The notes: a model not told the origin generated them from the letters alone. A DNA stretch of 64,000 bases from JACMLD01 sp039916305 (GCA_039916305.1 JBDSLR010000013.1:1-64000), one strand, 5' to 3'. Shown: positions 35,749 through 44,634, numbered from the stretch's first letter. Numbers and translations are program-made.

Positions 35749-35898
35749 TTAGCTTGCTTTATGATAAAGCAAGCTGCTTACGGTTTCTGAAGAACGGAAT
35801 TTTTTAAAGGCCTGATCCAATACCTCTGTTTCTCCTGCTTCATGACCAATAATATCCCGTTTGTACAAGATTAAAAAATTTAATAAATTATCCCGCCT
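35749..35898 (-). CDS. Doubtful 49-residue reading frame after parE
   Basis: A short frame starts at an ATG overlapping the last 11 bp of parE and encodes RRDNLLNFLILYKRDIIGH... ending SSLLYHKAS. It has no recognised domain. Its last codons are the left arm, loop and right arm of the 35751-35775 hairpin, so the frame may be accidental. Kept at low confidence. Confidence 0.2.
   Translation of the reverse strand, partial: RRDNLLNFLILYKRDIIGHEAGETEVLDQAFKKFRSSETVSSLLYHKAS
35751..35775 (-). repeat. 11-bp perfect hairpin in the parE-DUF1835 gap
   Basis: AGCTTGCTTTA (35751-35761) and TAAAGCAAGCT (35765-35775) pair perfectly with a 3-nt loop. On the minus strand no U-run follows, so it is more likely a processing, stability or pausing element than a terminator. 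Confidence 0.7.
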
Positions 35899-37780
35899 CA
35901 TCAACCAAATCAACTTCCACTTTAAGATTATCAATAATGAACTCCTGCCTGTCAGGTGTATTTTTACCCATGTAATAATCCAGGATATCCTGTATATGCG
36001 TATCCGGCATAATTAGCACGGGTTGTTTGCGCATATCTGATCCAATAAAACGGGCAAACTCATCGGGACTGATTTCACCCAGCCCTTTAAAGCGGGTGAT
36101 TTCTGGTTTACTGCCCAGTTTTTTTACTGCTATTTTCTTTTCCATTTCATCATAGCAGTAAATTGTTTCCTGTTTGTTGCGTACACGGAATAAGGGCGTT
36201 TCCAGTATATACACATGGCCGTTCTTTACAATATCCGGGAAGAACTGCAGAAAGAAAGTCATCAGCAATAAGCGGATGTGCATGCCGTCCACATCAGCAT
36301 CGGTAGCTACAACTATATTATTATACCGAAGACCTTCATATCCCTCTTCTATATTGAGTGCATGCTGCAGCAGGTTGAATTCCTCATTTTCATACACCAC
36401 TTTCTTGGTTAAGCCAAAGCAGTTCAGCGGCTTTCCGCGCAGGCTGAATACTGCCTGCGTTTCCACCCTTCTTGCCTTGGTTATTGAGCCGCTGGCGCTA
36501 TCGCCTTCGGTAATAAATATGGTGCTTTCATTTTGCTTCTCGAGGATACTTTCTTTTTCTTTACCGCTGGGTTCATCATTGTAATGGAAGCGGCAGTCGC
36601 GCAATTTTTTATTATGGAGGTTGGCTTTCTTGGCTCTCTCATTGGCCAGTTTTTTAATGCCTGCCAGTTCTTTCCTTTCTCTTTCGTTTTGTTCGATGCG
36701 TTTTTTGAGCGCCTCCGCAACGGCGGGGTTCCTGTGCAGGTACAAATCAAGATCACGGGCAAGAAAATCGCCAATAAAACTTTTCACGGAGGGACCGCCT
36801 TCATAGACTACCTGCGAACCCAGTTTTGTTTTTGTCTGGCTCTCAAACACGGGCTCCTGCACACGTATTGAAATGGCGGCACTGATACTGCCGCGGATAT
36901 CGCTGGCATCATAATCCTTTTTATAAAAATCGCGGATGGTTTTTACGTATGTTTCTTTAAATGCGGCCAGGTGGGTACCGCCCTGGGTAGTGAACTGGCC
37001 ATTTACGAACGCATAATATTCTTCCCCGTACTGATTCTCATGCGTGATGGCCAATTCTATGTCTTCGCCTTTCAAATGTATAATAGGATAGCGCAATTCA
37101 TCCTCATTGGTTTTACGCTGCAGCAGATCCAGCAAACCATTTTTTGAAACATAGCGTTTGCCATTATAATTAATTACCAGGCCGGCATTTAAATAACAGT
37201 AATTCCAAAACTGGTTATCAAGATATTCATGTATGTAATGATATTTTTTAAATACCGTTTCATCTGGTATAAAAGTAACCATGGTACCATTATCCTCGGT
37301 AGTTTTAGCTTCCTTGTGCTCTTTAACCAGTGCACCTTTCTCAAACTCGGCTGTCTTTTCTTTTCCTTCGCGGTAAGCCGTTACTTTAAAATAACCACTC
37401 AGTGCGTTGACTGCTTTGGTACCTACACCATTTAACCCTACGCTTTTCTGAAAAGCCTTGCTGTCGTATTTGGCGCCGGTATTTATTTTGCTTACCACGT
37501 CCACCACTTTGCCCAGCGGAATACCGCGGCCAAAATCGCGGATGCTGACCGTCCCTTTTTCAATGGTAACATCTACATGTTTACCATAGCCCATGGTGTG
37601 TTCATCAATACAGTTGTCCAGCACTTCCTTCAGCAATACATAAATACCATCATCGGGGCTGCTGCCATCGCCCAGTTTACCAATATACATACCGGGGCGC
37701 AACCGGATATGCTCTTTCCAGTCGAGACTTTTAATACTGTCTTCGGTATAATCAAACAGGTTTTTATCTTTTTCTGCCAT
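35888..37780 (-). CDS. parE: DNA topoisomerase IV subunit B (ParE-type)
   Basis: A 630-residue type IIA B subunit. The GHKL ATPase region is seen in RLRPGMYIG, EVLDNCIDE and GRGIP, and SVGLNGVGTKAVNALS is the ATP lid. The Toprim domain has EGDSASGS near 428 and DADVDGMHIR near 498. Length 630 without the large insertion of E. coli GyrB suits ParE. It is the first gene of the minus-strand cluster; two TAnnTTTG boxes lie 136 and 182 bp upstream. It supplies ATP-driven strand passage for ParC. Confidence 0.92.
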   Translation of the reverse strand: MAEKDKNLFDYTEDSIKSLDWKEHIRLRPGMYIGKLGDGSSPDDGIYVLLKEVLDNCIDEHTMGYGKHVDVTIEKGTVSIRDFGRGIPLGKVVDVVSKINTGAKYDSKAFQKSVGLNGVGTKAVNALSGYFKVTAYREGKEKTAEFEKGALVKEHKEAKTTEDNGTMVTFIPDETVFKKYHYIHEYLDNQFWNYCYLNAGLVINYNGKRYVSKNGLLDLLQRKTNEDELRYPIIHLKGEDIELAITHENQYGEEYYAFVNGQFTTQGGTHLAAFKETYVKTIRDFYKKDYDASDIRGSISAAISIRVQEPVFESQTKTKLGSQVVYEGGPSVKSFIGDFLARDLDLYLHRNPAVAEALKKRIEQNERERKELAGIKKLANERAKKANLHNKKLRDCRFHYNDEPSGKEKESILEKQNESTIFITEGDSASGSITKARRVETQAVFSLRGKPLNCFGLTKKVVYENEEFNLLQHALNIEEGYEGLRYNNIVVATDADVDGMHIRLLLMTFFLQFFPDIVKNGHVYILETPLFRVRNKQETIYCYDEMEKKIAVKKLGSKPEITRFKGLGEISPDEFARFIGSDMRKQPVLIMPDTHIQDILDYYMGKNTPDRQEFIIDNLKVEVDLVDEAG

Positions 37781-37915
37781 AATAAAAAATCAGTTCAGCT
37801 TGCTGTTTTCGAAAATTGTATGGTGCCATTAGTGTATCCGTCTTCAGCAGTAATGCGTTGCACACCTGCACTTTCACAACATTTATTTGAACATGGGCAT
37901 CCGTCAGACTGCCTG

Positions 37916-37923
37916 CAAATGTA
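37916..37923 (-). promoter_or_regulatory. -7 box TACATTTG (minus) upstream of parE
   Basis: On the minus strand TACATTTG matches TAnnTTTG, 135 bp before the parE ATG. No -33 TTG at the usual distance. Confidence 0.4.
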
Positions 37924-37961
37924 TGTAAACTACTAAACCTTTTAGTAAATTGGGTGTGGGG

Positions 37962-37969
37962 CAAATATA
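37962..37969 (-). promoter_or_regulatory. -7 box TATATTTG (minus) upstream of parE
   Basis: On the minus strand TATATTTG matches TAnnTTTG, 181 bp before the parE ATG. The two boxes flank a 17-bp inverted repeat, suggesting a regulated double promoter. Confidence 0.4.
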
Positions 37970-38231
37970 CTGAAACGATATGGGTGCCCATTTACTGTAA
38001 TTATACACGGTATGTGGAAAAGAATTTACATAAGCGTTTTAAGGACGTGAACGCACCGTAAACAACCAGTAAAACAACTTAATGCTTCATTTACTGGCTT
38101 GTATGTGGCAATATCTTTATGGCACAGTACTTGTTTTTATAACAGTATAAGAAAGGAATTCTAAAGCATGTTCAAATTATCCAAGGCAGTATTTTCCGGA
38201 TAATTTATTTTTTTACTTAAAATGTTCAATT

Positions 38232-38549
38232 ATGAAATCAGTTAAAACAGGAATACTCGCATTAAGCATTGCAACGGCAGGATTATTTGCATTCAAAAGT
38301 ATAGATACCGGTTCAATAAAGGGTACAATTACTCCTGCGGACGGAGCAACTAAAGCCTGGGCACTATCCACTACAGATACCTTGCAGGCGGCTATCCAAG
38401 GCGGAAGTTTTGAAATAACCAATGCAAAAGCTGGTACTTACAGGCTTATCATTGAGGCTAAACCGCCCTATAAAAATACAGCGAAGGATAATGTAGCTGT
38501 TACAGATGGCCAGCCTACCAATGTAGGTGAAATTAAACTTGGGCAGTAG
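38232..38549 (+). CDS. Small exported protein with a carboxypeptidase-regulatory-like beta domain
   Basis: A 105-residue protein with a signal peptide (MKSVKTGILALSIATAGLFA). After it, GSIKGTITPADGATKAWALSTTDTLQAAIQGGSFEITNAKAGTYRLIIEA reads as one CarboxypepD_reg/CNA-B-like beta sandwich. Such domains serve as spacers or surface modules. It is monocistronic with a good terminator; no partner gene is evident. Confidence 0.7.
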   Translation: MKSVKTGILALSIATAGLFAFKSIDTGSIKGTITPADGATKAWALSTTDTLQAAIQGGSFEITNAKAGTYRLIIEAKPPYKNTAKDNVAVTDGQPTNVGEIKLGQ

Positions 38550-38633
38550 ACAATCCGCAGAACAGCAGACGCACATATATCGCAGTTTCATTTTGATAAT
38601 TAAATTATGCGATATGTATATTAATTAATAAGG

Positions 38634-38665
38634 AAGGCAGTGCCAGGTGGTGCTGCCTTTTTTGT
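38634..38665 (+). terminator. Rho-independent terminator of the 38232 gene
   Basis: AAGGCAGTGCC (38634-38644) pairs with GGTGCTGCCTT (38649-38659), with two G-U wobbles and a 4-nt loop. A T-run follows. Confidence 0.85.
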
Positions 38666-38748
38666 TTGCCTGTTTAAATAAACTTTATTCTTAGATAATA
38701 TATGATAAGCCGGATGCTGGCTAAAAATTAGTAACCCTTAGTCCTTTA

Positions 38749-38774
38749 TTGGCACCAATTAGTTTATATATTTG
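38749..38774 (+). promoter_or_regulatory. Promoter of tRNA-Lys
   Basis: TATATTTG at 38767-38774 matches TAnnTTTG, with TTG at 38749-38751 placed 15 bp upstream (slightly short). The tRNA begins 23 bp later. Confidence 0.5.
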
Positions 38775-38796
38775 CAGCCCGGAATTTTACCGGAAT

Positions 38797-38869
<73 letters not shown>

Positions 38870-38941
38870 CCTCAATATTAATTATTAAAGCTTCTTTGAA
38901 CAGGAAGCTTTTTTCATTTTGTATCCATTAATCCAAATGCA

Positions 38942-40387
38942 ATGGAAATAAAGCAGGAACATAATGCTGTACTGGTTAATCTTACAGACATCTCAGTTAA
39001 TGCCGGTGGCCATCCGGTTCTTACCAATATAAACTGTACTATTTATCAGCAGGAGCAATGGGCCATTATTGGGCATTCGGGCAGTGGAAAAACTACCCTG
39101 GCGCATGTTTTTACAGGACAGGTTTTTTACCGGGGAGCACTTGACTGGCATTTGCCTCCTGACAGCAATACGCATATAGAACTCGTAGAACAGCAGCATC
39201 ATTTTAAAAACCTCCGCAACACCAGCAGTTTTTATTACCAGCAGCGTTTCAATGCGTCGGATGCAGCGGATAGTCACACAGTAGCGGATGTGCTGAAGGA
39301 ATTAACAGACACAGAAGGCTGGATTTATCTTCTGCAGCTGGATAACTTACTGCAGAAGCCGGTACTTCAGTTGTCTAACGGAGAAAATAAGCGGCTGCAA
39401 CTCGCAAAAGCATTATTGGCCCACCCGGCTATTTTAATTCTTGATAATCCCTTTATTGGGCTGGATACGGAAGGAAGAAATACCCTTCATCTGGTACTTG
39501 ATCGTATTTGCGCTAAAGGCATTCACCTCATATTGATTACCAGCCCGGCAGAATTGCCCGATTGCATTACGCATGTTGCTGTACTGGAAAAAGGGCAGCT
39601 GATATCAGCAAAGGAAAAATCAACCTGGCTGCAACAATTGCCTGAAAAAAAGCCGGTACACACGCTGGATACAGCATTGTTAAAGCAATTGCAGCCGGCG
39701 CCAGCGAACGATTTCGCCGTTGCAGTACAGATGGAAGATGTGAACATACAGTACGGAGAGAAAACTGTTTTGCAGCATGTTAACTGGTTGGTTAAAAAAG
39801 GTGAGTGCTGGAATTTATCAGGTCCAAACGGTGCTGGCAAATCTACCTTGCTCAGTCTCATCACCGCTGATAATCCGCAGGCCTATGCCAACAAAATCAT
39901 TTTGTTTGATAAGAAGCGCGGCAGCGGCGAAAGCATCTGGGATATAAAAAAGAAGATTGGCTTTGTATCGCCCGAACTGCATGTTTTTTTTGAACAGACG
40001 GCAACCTGTTTTGAAGTAATTGCTTCAGGTTTGTTTGATACGATTGGGTTATTCCGCCGTTTGTCCGCAGCGCAGGAAGAAAAAGTTTTATTGTGGATGC
40101 GTTTGATGGGGTTAACTCCTTTTCATGATAAAAGAATTTTCCAGTTATCAACCAGCCAGCAGCGCATGGCCCTGCTGGCCCGGGCGTTGGTAAAAAATCC
40201 ACCTTTATTAATCCTGGATGAACCTACGCAGGGGCTGGATGAAGAACAAACCGCCGGGTTTAAAAATCTTGTCAATGAAATCTGTGCAAACTTTGGAACC
40301 ACGCTTATTTATGTAAGCCATTATACCAGCGATCTGCCTGTTTGTATTAATCAATTTATGCGACTGCAAAACGGCATTGTACAATAA
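38942..40387 (+). CDS. Tandem ABC ATPase, ModF-like, with one degenerate ATP site
   Basis: A 481-residue soluble protein with two ABC domains. NBD1: Walker A GHSGSGKTT (44-52), signature LSNGE (144-148), Walker B ending D168-N169 instead of D-E, and Ser201 where the switch His should be. NBD2: Walker A GPNGAGKST (294-302), signature LSTSQ (402-406), Walker B D426-E427 and His460. The architecture matches ModF/PhrA-type ATPases, whose role in molybdate handling is poorly known. No permease or mod gene lies nearby. All visible defects fall in the composite site made by NBD1 Walker motifs and the NBD2 signature. Confidence 0.82.
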   Translation: MEIKQEHNAVLVNLTDISVNAGGHPVLTNINCTIYQQEQWAIIGHSGSGKTTLAHVFTGQVFYRGALDWHLPPDSNTHIELVEQQHHFKNLRNTSSFYYQQRFNASDAADSHTVADVLKELTDTEGWIYLLQLDNLLQKPVLQLSNGENKRLQLAKALLAHPAILILDNPFIGLDTEGRNTLHLVLDRICAKGIHLILITSPAELPDCITHVAVLEKGQLISAKEKSTWLQQLPEKKPVHTLDTALLKQLQPAPANDFAVAVQMEDVNIQYGEKTVLQHVNWLVKKGECWNLSGPNGAGKSTLLSLITADNPQAYANKIILFDKKRGSGESIWDIKKKIGFVSPELHVFFEQTATCFEVIASGLFDTIGLFRRLSAAQEEKVLLWMRLMGLTPFHDKRIFQLSTSQQRMALLARALVKNPPLLILDEPTQGLDEEQTAGFKNLVNEICANFGTTLIYVSHYTSDLPVCINQFMRLQNGIVQ

Positions 40388-40729
40388 TATTCAGGCCGCC
40401 GTTATAACAAAGTACAAATATTATTATCCGCCACGCCTTCTTTCACTTCAACAGGGAATGCTGTTTAAGTCATTCACAATGCTTCTTTTTGCATACTCAG
40501 ACTTATTTGTTGGCTATTTTGTCAAAGCGCAGGTTACGCACCCTGTCTGTAGAAATAAAAAAACCCTTGATCCTGTTTTTTTAATTCCGTGAGAAGCGAA
40601 CGATAACGCGATCAGCAAAAATATCTTTAACCTATCTAAGACGATGGTGTTGCAACCCCCTTAAATAGACTATCTATATTATATACTGAAGGGCTGATTA
40701 TCGGCCTGGTAACCGATGGCCTGGCGGCT
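40388..40729. other. 342-bp intergenic region
   Basis: AT-rich sequence between the convergent ABC ATPase and DUF1501 genes. No clear terminator, RNA gene or repeat was found. Confidence 0.6.
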
Positions 40730-42559
40730 TTATTGAACCAGCAGTTTCAAGGTGGCTTCTTCATTCTTTGCGTACAACTTAAGAATGTAGATACCGGCTA
40801 CCGGTTTCCTACTGGCAAAGGAAAAATTAATATCAAACACATCGGTAACATCTCTTTCCTGCTTCCAGACTTCTTTACCGCTGAGATCTGTAATCATAAC
40901 GGTAACAGATCCTGAAAGCTTATTGTCAAACGAAACAGTGAAGCGGTCTGTAACCGGGTTAGGGAAAATTTTAACGCCGGTTCTGCCAACAGATTGATTG
41001 CTTTTCAGCAACAGCACGGAGGAAAACTCAATAGCACCTGATTTTTCAATGATTTTTATACGGTAATAATAAAGTGATTTTGATAAAGACAAGTCATTAA
41101 AAGTATAGGTGTGTTTTATAGTTGTGTTGATGGCGCTTACCATGCCAATTTTTGAAAAATTATTGCCGTCATCAGAGCGCTGCACCTCATAATAGTCGAT
41201 GCCTGATTCCTGGTCAGTATCCCACTGTAATGTTACTTTATTGCCGGCCCATTTGCCGGTAAAAGACAATAGTTTAACGGGCAGGGCGGTCTGCCTGAAG
41301 ATGGGCAAAACGTTATATGGTTCAAACAGTACACTGTTCAATTGTTCGTTGGTTAACTGAAACCAGTCTTTGAGTACAGAATAATAAACTGATCTGAAAT
41401 CATACTGCATGGTCACCTGGTCATTAGCAGTAATGTTTTGCGGTATCACCGGGTTGCTGCCTATAATAACCGGGTTAAGGCTGCCGCCAAAGAAAAATAC
41501 AGGACCGGCCATGCCATGGTCTGTACCCAGGCTGTCGTTCGATTTTATACGCCTGCCAAACTCTGTGAATGTCATAGATGCTACCCGCTCGTGAAGACCC
41601 ATTGCAGTCAGATCCTGTTGAAACGAGGTCATGGCGGTTGACAAAATATCCAGCATGATGGCATGGTTACCGGTGGTGGTGTCAGCCACGGCTACCTGGT
41701 TGGCATGGGTGTCAAAAGTATCCGGGTGGCTAACCACATATACGGGTGTCGTTAATCCGCCTTTTATTAACCGGGCAACAATTTTTAATTGCGTGGCCAA
41801 ACTGTTGTCGGCCGCGTAAGATCCCTGGTTGGTGCCGGCATTATAAGCATCGCGTATAACGGCGGTATAATCGTCTGTTTGTTGTTTTATAAGGCGCAGA
41901 AAAGTAAGCTCATGGCCATAGGGTGTATCAGGAGCCGGATCAACAATGCCGTTTACAAGGTTATAAAACGCATTGGGATCAGTAACAGTTACAGCCGTAT
42001 TAATAGTACTGGATTGGGTAATAAGGGATGCCTGCGATCCGATTTGAACAGCCAGGGGATCTACCGGAAAGGTATTGGGATAGCCCGGGTATTCAAGTTC
42101 AAGTGCCCTGCCCAGCCAGCCGGTATTTAAATATTCGTTGGAGTTTGAACCGGTAAACCAGATATCTGTAGAACGAAAATGGGAAAAGCTGGGATTGGGG
42201 TAGCTGACACCCTGTACAATGTTCACCTGCCCATTATTATACAATTGCTGTATACCGCTCATGGCAGGGTGCAATCCTGTTTGCGGGGCGCCATTCAGCG
42301 GTAATACTTTATTGGAAGGTAAAACAATATTACCCCGGGCGTTAACCAGCTGGCTATATTGATCCAACGGTATCAATGTGTTCAGACCATCGTTACCACC
42401 ATTTAACTGAATCAGCACCAGCACGCGCCCGTTCTCAAGTGCTTGTTCGCGCAACAGGTGCAGCAATGGGTTTTCTGCAGCTGCGGTTAATGGAAAACCA
42501 TTGATAAAAAATGGCAATGACAGTGCCGGGCTTATTTTGAGAAAATCCCTCCGTTTCAT
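40730..42559 (-). CDS. DUF1501 protein with T9SS C-terminal sorting domain
   Basis: A 609-residue exported protein. The N-terminus MKRRDFLKISPALSLPFF has a twin-arginine (RRDFLK) motif before a hydrophobic stretch. The DUF1501 (sulfatase-like fold) domain runs to about residue 420, with LIQLNGGNDGLN, FSHFRSTDIWFTG and GTDHGMAGPVFFFGG. A fibronectin III-like segment (425-520) and a Por secretion system sorting domain (about 530-609, KIFPNPVTDRF...GIYILKLY...LLVQ) follow. DUF1501 and DUF1800 proteins occur as neighbours; their substrate is not known. It should be released or surface-attached by the type IX system. Confidence 0.88.
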   Translation of the reverse strand: MKRRDFLKISPALSLPFFINGFPLTAAAENPLLHLLREQALENGRVLVLIQLNGGNDGLNTLIPLDQYSQLVNARGNIVLPSNKVLPLNGAPQTGLHPAMSGIQQLYNNGQVNIVQGVSYPNPSFSHFRSTDIWFTGSNSNEYLNTGWLGRALELEYPGYPNTFPVDPLAVQIGSQASLITQSSTINTAVTVTDPNAFYNLVNGIVDPAPDTPYGHELTFLRLIKQQTDDYTAVIRDAYNAGTNQGSYAADNSLATQLKIVARLIKGGLTTPVYVVSHPDTFDTHANQVAVADTTTGNHAIMLDILSTAMTSFQQDLTAMGLHERVASMTFTEFGRRIKSNDSLGTDHGMAGPVFFFGGSLNPVIIGSNPVIPQNITANDQVTMQYDFRSVYYSVLKDWFQLTNEQLNSVLFEPYNVLPIFRQTALPVKLLSFTGKWAGNKVTLQWDTDQESGIDYYEVQRSDDGNNFSKIGMVSAINTTIKHTYTFNDLSLSKSLYYYRIKIIEKSGAIEFSSVLLLKSNQSVGRTGVKIFPNPVTDRFTVSFDNKLSGSVTVMITDLSGKEVWKQERDVTDVFDINFSFASRKPVAGIYILKLYAKNEEATLKLLVQ

Positions 42560-42594
42560 GTAAAATCTTTTTTGGGTAATGGTACTGGATTAGT

Positions 42595-44337
42595 TTAGTA
42601 TAGCTGGTATTCTTCAAGGGTAATAATATGGCGGATAAGGTCGTTGAGCCTTTCCTGTACGGTAACCCTGGCAATATCATTTGACGTATCGTATACGTAC
42701 GTGTTCCATGCGTCTGACCAGTAATGATCCGCTCCCTGTTTCACCAGTATGTTTTTCATATAGGCAGTTTGGGCAGCCGATACATCCTGTGGTAAAAGAT
42801 AACGGCAGAAATTCCTGACCACCTCATTGGGATCCTGCGGATTGGGAAACTGCATGTTATAGGAAATAGAATTTATTTTTACAGTGGTGCTGCTGTTACT
42901 AAGCGGATAGCCGTAAGCATCTATATAGGAAGTAATTGCGTTGAGCCGCTTCTTTACTGTATCTGCATTCATCCATATCTGGTAAAATACAGGATATTGG
43001 TAATAGGCAGGCCAGCCGGCCACATTTGGCGGGTCGGCTAATTTCTGTCCTACTTCGTCACATTTATCTTTGTAATGTTGCCAATGCCGGTATTTATCAC
43101 TTTGAGGACTTACCGGAATCGGGATACCAAACTCACGGGCACAGGCAACGTATAAATCTATCGGGCTTTTAATAATACAACCGCGGTTAACCGGGTCAAA
43201 AAAGTGTTCACTGCAAAACAGCGCCTTTAGTACAGGAGCTATCTCATAATTATGTGCACGGAAGATTGAGGCCAGGGGGGCAATTACATTCTGTTCTGCC
43301 GCATCGTCAATTACATAATAAACAAACCAGCGGTAGATACGCCTGCAGATATATTTTGCCACTTCATCTACAGACAAAATCATATCAATCAGGTCGTCTG
43401 TTTCATATTGGCCATCCTGGCCGGCACGCCCGGCTATAACCCGGTTGTTATAAAAAGAAGAAAATTGCTTGTTGCTGTCATCATGCTCAGAATCTTTGAA
43501 ATAGCTGGTATAAAAGCCGGTTGGTTGCGCCAGCCTTCTCCAGCCGGTCAATATTTTCGCCGCTTGCTGTACATCATTTTCTGTATAGACCGAGGCTGGT
43601 CCCTTTCCTACGGTAAAGAGTTCCTGTAATTCACGTGCATAGTTCTCGTCTGGCGCTGACGCGGTATTGTAATTTCCATTCTGGAACATCAGCATGTGCG
43701 GATCGATGGTAATAGCTTTTATCAGTGTCCTGAAATTGCCTAAACCATGGGTGCGCAATGTATTATAATGCTGGAAAATGGCTTTCGGGGTATTAAAGTC
43801 TTCTGTTTGGGCCCCAAAATGATTGGCCCAGAATAAAGTCATTTTTTCCATCAGGTGGGTGGGCTGGTTTATCATCTCTCCGAACCACCAGGGCTTAAAA
43901 GAATAGCTTATCCTGTTCTGCGCCAGCACATGGTCATCGTTGTCGGGCGCATTAAAATAAACCCAGGAGGTATCAAAAGGGCAGCCCTGTGTGTCCGGAT
44001 ACCAGGGTTGGTATACATTTACAGGATATGAATTAGGTATCTGCGGATTATCAACCAGATAGTCCACCGCCTGTACCAGGGTCATGGATTTTAGGGTATT
44101 GACACTTTGGGTGGTTGCGCCAAAAGTTGTACGCCTGAGCAAATGCAGTAAGTCTTTTTCAGAAAGCGTACTGGTATATAAATCAAGCCCGCTATTGGTA
44201 CGGGCGTTTGCAAACGGCATTTCCCGGTTAGCATATTTTTCAAAAAAAGGATCTTTTTCAGGGTCTTTTTTGTCTTTTAACGCATTGTTGACTACCGTTT
44301 GGGATAAGAATTCCCTTCTTGTTATGATTTTCTCCAT
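42595..44337 (-). CDS. DUF1800 domain protein
   Basis: A 580-residue protein. It begins MEKIITRREFLSQTVVNN, an RRxFL Tat-like motif, but no long hydrophobic stretch follows; the next segment is polar (NALKDKKDPEKDPF). The DUF1800 hallmarks are present: LLRRTTFGATTQSVN near 65-79, EKMTLFWANHFGAQ, ENYARELQELFTVG and VKSPIDLYVACAREFG-like ends. DUF1800 is usually encoded next to DUF1501, as here, 35 bp upstream of it, so the two are one operon. Substrate unknown. Confidence 0.88.
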   Translation of the reverse strand: MEKIITRREFLSQTVVNNALKDKKDPEKDPFFEKYANREMPFANARTNSGLDLYTSTLSEKDLLHLLRRTTFGATTQSVNTLKSMTLVQAVDYLVDNPQIPNSYPVNVYQPWYPDTQGCPFDTSWVYFNAPDNDDHVLAQNRISYSFKPWWFGEMINQPTHLMEKMTLFWANHFGAQTEDFNTPKAIFQHYNTLRTHGLGNFRTLIKAITIDPHMLMFQNGNYNTASAPDENYARELQELFTVGKGPASVYTENDVQQAAKILTGWRRLAQPTGFYTSYFKDSEHDDSNKQFSSFYNNRVIAGRAGQDGQYETDDLIDMILSVDEVAKYICRRIYRWFVYYVIDDAAEQNVIAPLASIFRAHNYEIAPVLKALFCSEHFFDPVNRGCIIKSPIDLYVACAREFGIPIPVSPQSDKYRHWQHYKDKCDEVGQKLADPPNVAGWPAYYQYPVFYQIWMNADTVKKRLNAITSYIDAYGYPLSNSSTTVKINSISYNMQFPNPQDPNEVVRNFCRYLLPQDVSAAQTAYMKNILVKQGADHYWSDAWNTYVYDTSNDIARVTVQERLNDLIRHIITLEEYQLY

Positions 44338-44414
44338 AAAACAGTTTGAAAATAGCTAATGGCAAGGTCATCGGCAGATAAAATTGTGCCAGTTAAGTGT
44401 ATTTACTTAGCATG

Positions 44415-44579
44415 CCCAATAAATCCATGTTAAGCAAAAGTTATCCGTACCTTATGATTGTTCTTCTGCTTGTAATTAACGGAGGTGTAGCGGTTGTAAA
44501 AATACGGTATTGCATACATATTTTGTCAAATCAGGATAAATTGTCATGTGACTGCCAAAACCTCAGTATAGGCCGCTAA
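44415..44579 (+). CDS. Doubtful small membrane peptide
   Basis: 54 codons starting MPNKSMLSKSYPYL and containing one hydrophobic stretch (MIVLLLVINGGVAVV) followed by a cysteine-containing tail. No homologue is recognised and codon evidence is thin, so it may be chance. Confidence 0.2.
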   Translation, partial: PNKSMLSKSYPYLMIVLLLVINGGVAVVKIRYCIHILSNQDKLSCDCQNLSIGR

Positions 44580-44612
44580 AATGTTCATAACTAAATGATT
44601 GTATTAATTTAA

Positions 44613-44634
44613 TGTAAAATCGTGGAATTTTACA
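44613..44634. repeat. 8-bp inverted repeat, operator-like
   Basis: TGTAAAAT (44613-44620) and ATTTTACA (44627-44634) around a 6-nt spacer, 169 bp upstream of the 44803 gene. This could be a regulator site. Confidence 0.45.

Larger units (their letters stand above)
37781..38231. other. 451-bp divergent region between parE and the 38232 gene
   Basis: It contains two minus-strand -7 boxes for parE (37962-37969 and 37916-37923), an inverted repeat TACTAAA-cct-TTTAGTA at 37931-37947 between them, and a hairpin CCAGTAAA/TTTACTGG at 38066-38097 with a 16-nt loop. No gene is supported. Confidence 0.6.

Noticed and set aside
37764..37991. 75-codon minus-strand frame upstream of parE
   Set aside because: It spans the parE promoter boxes and start, and has no recognised protein features.
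40388..40729. Terminator hairpin near 40700 (ATCGG/CCGAT)
   Set aside because: Only five base pairs with an 8-nt loop and no U-run; judged to be chance.
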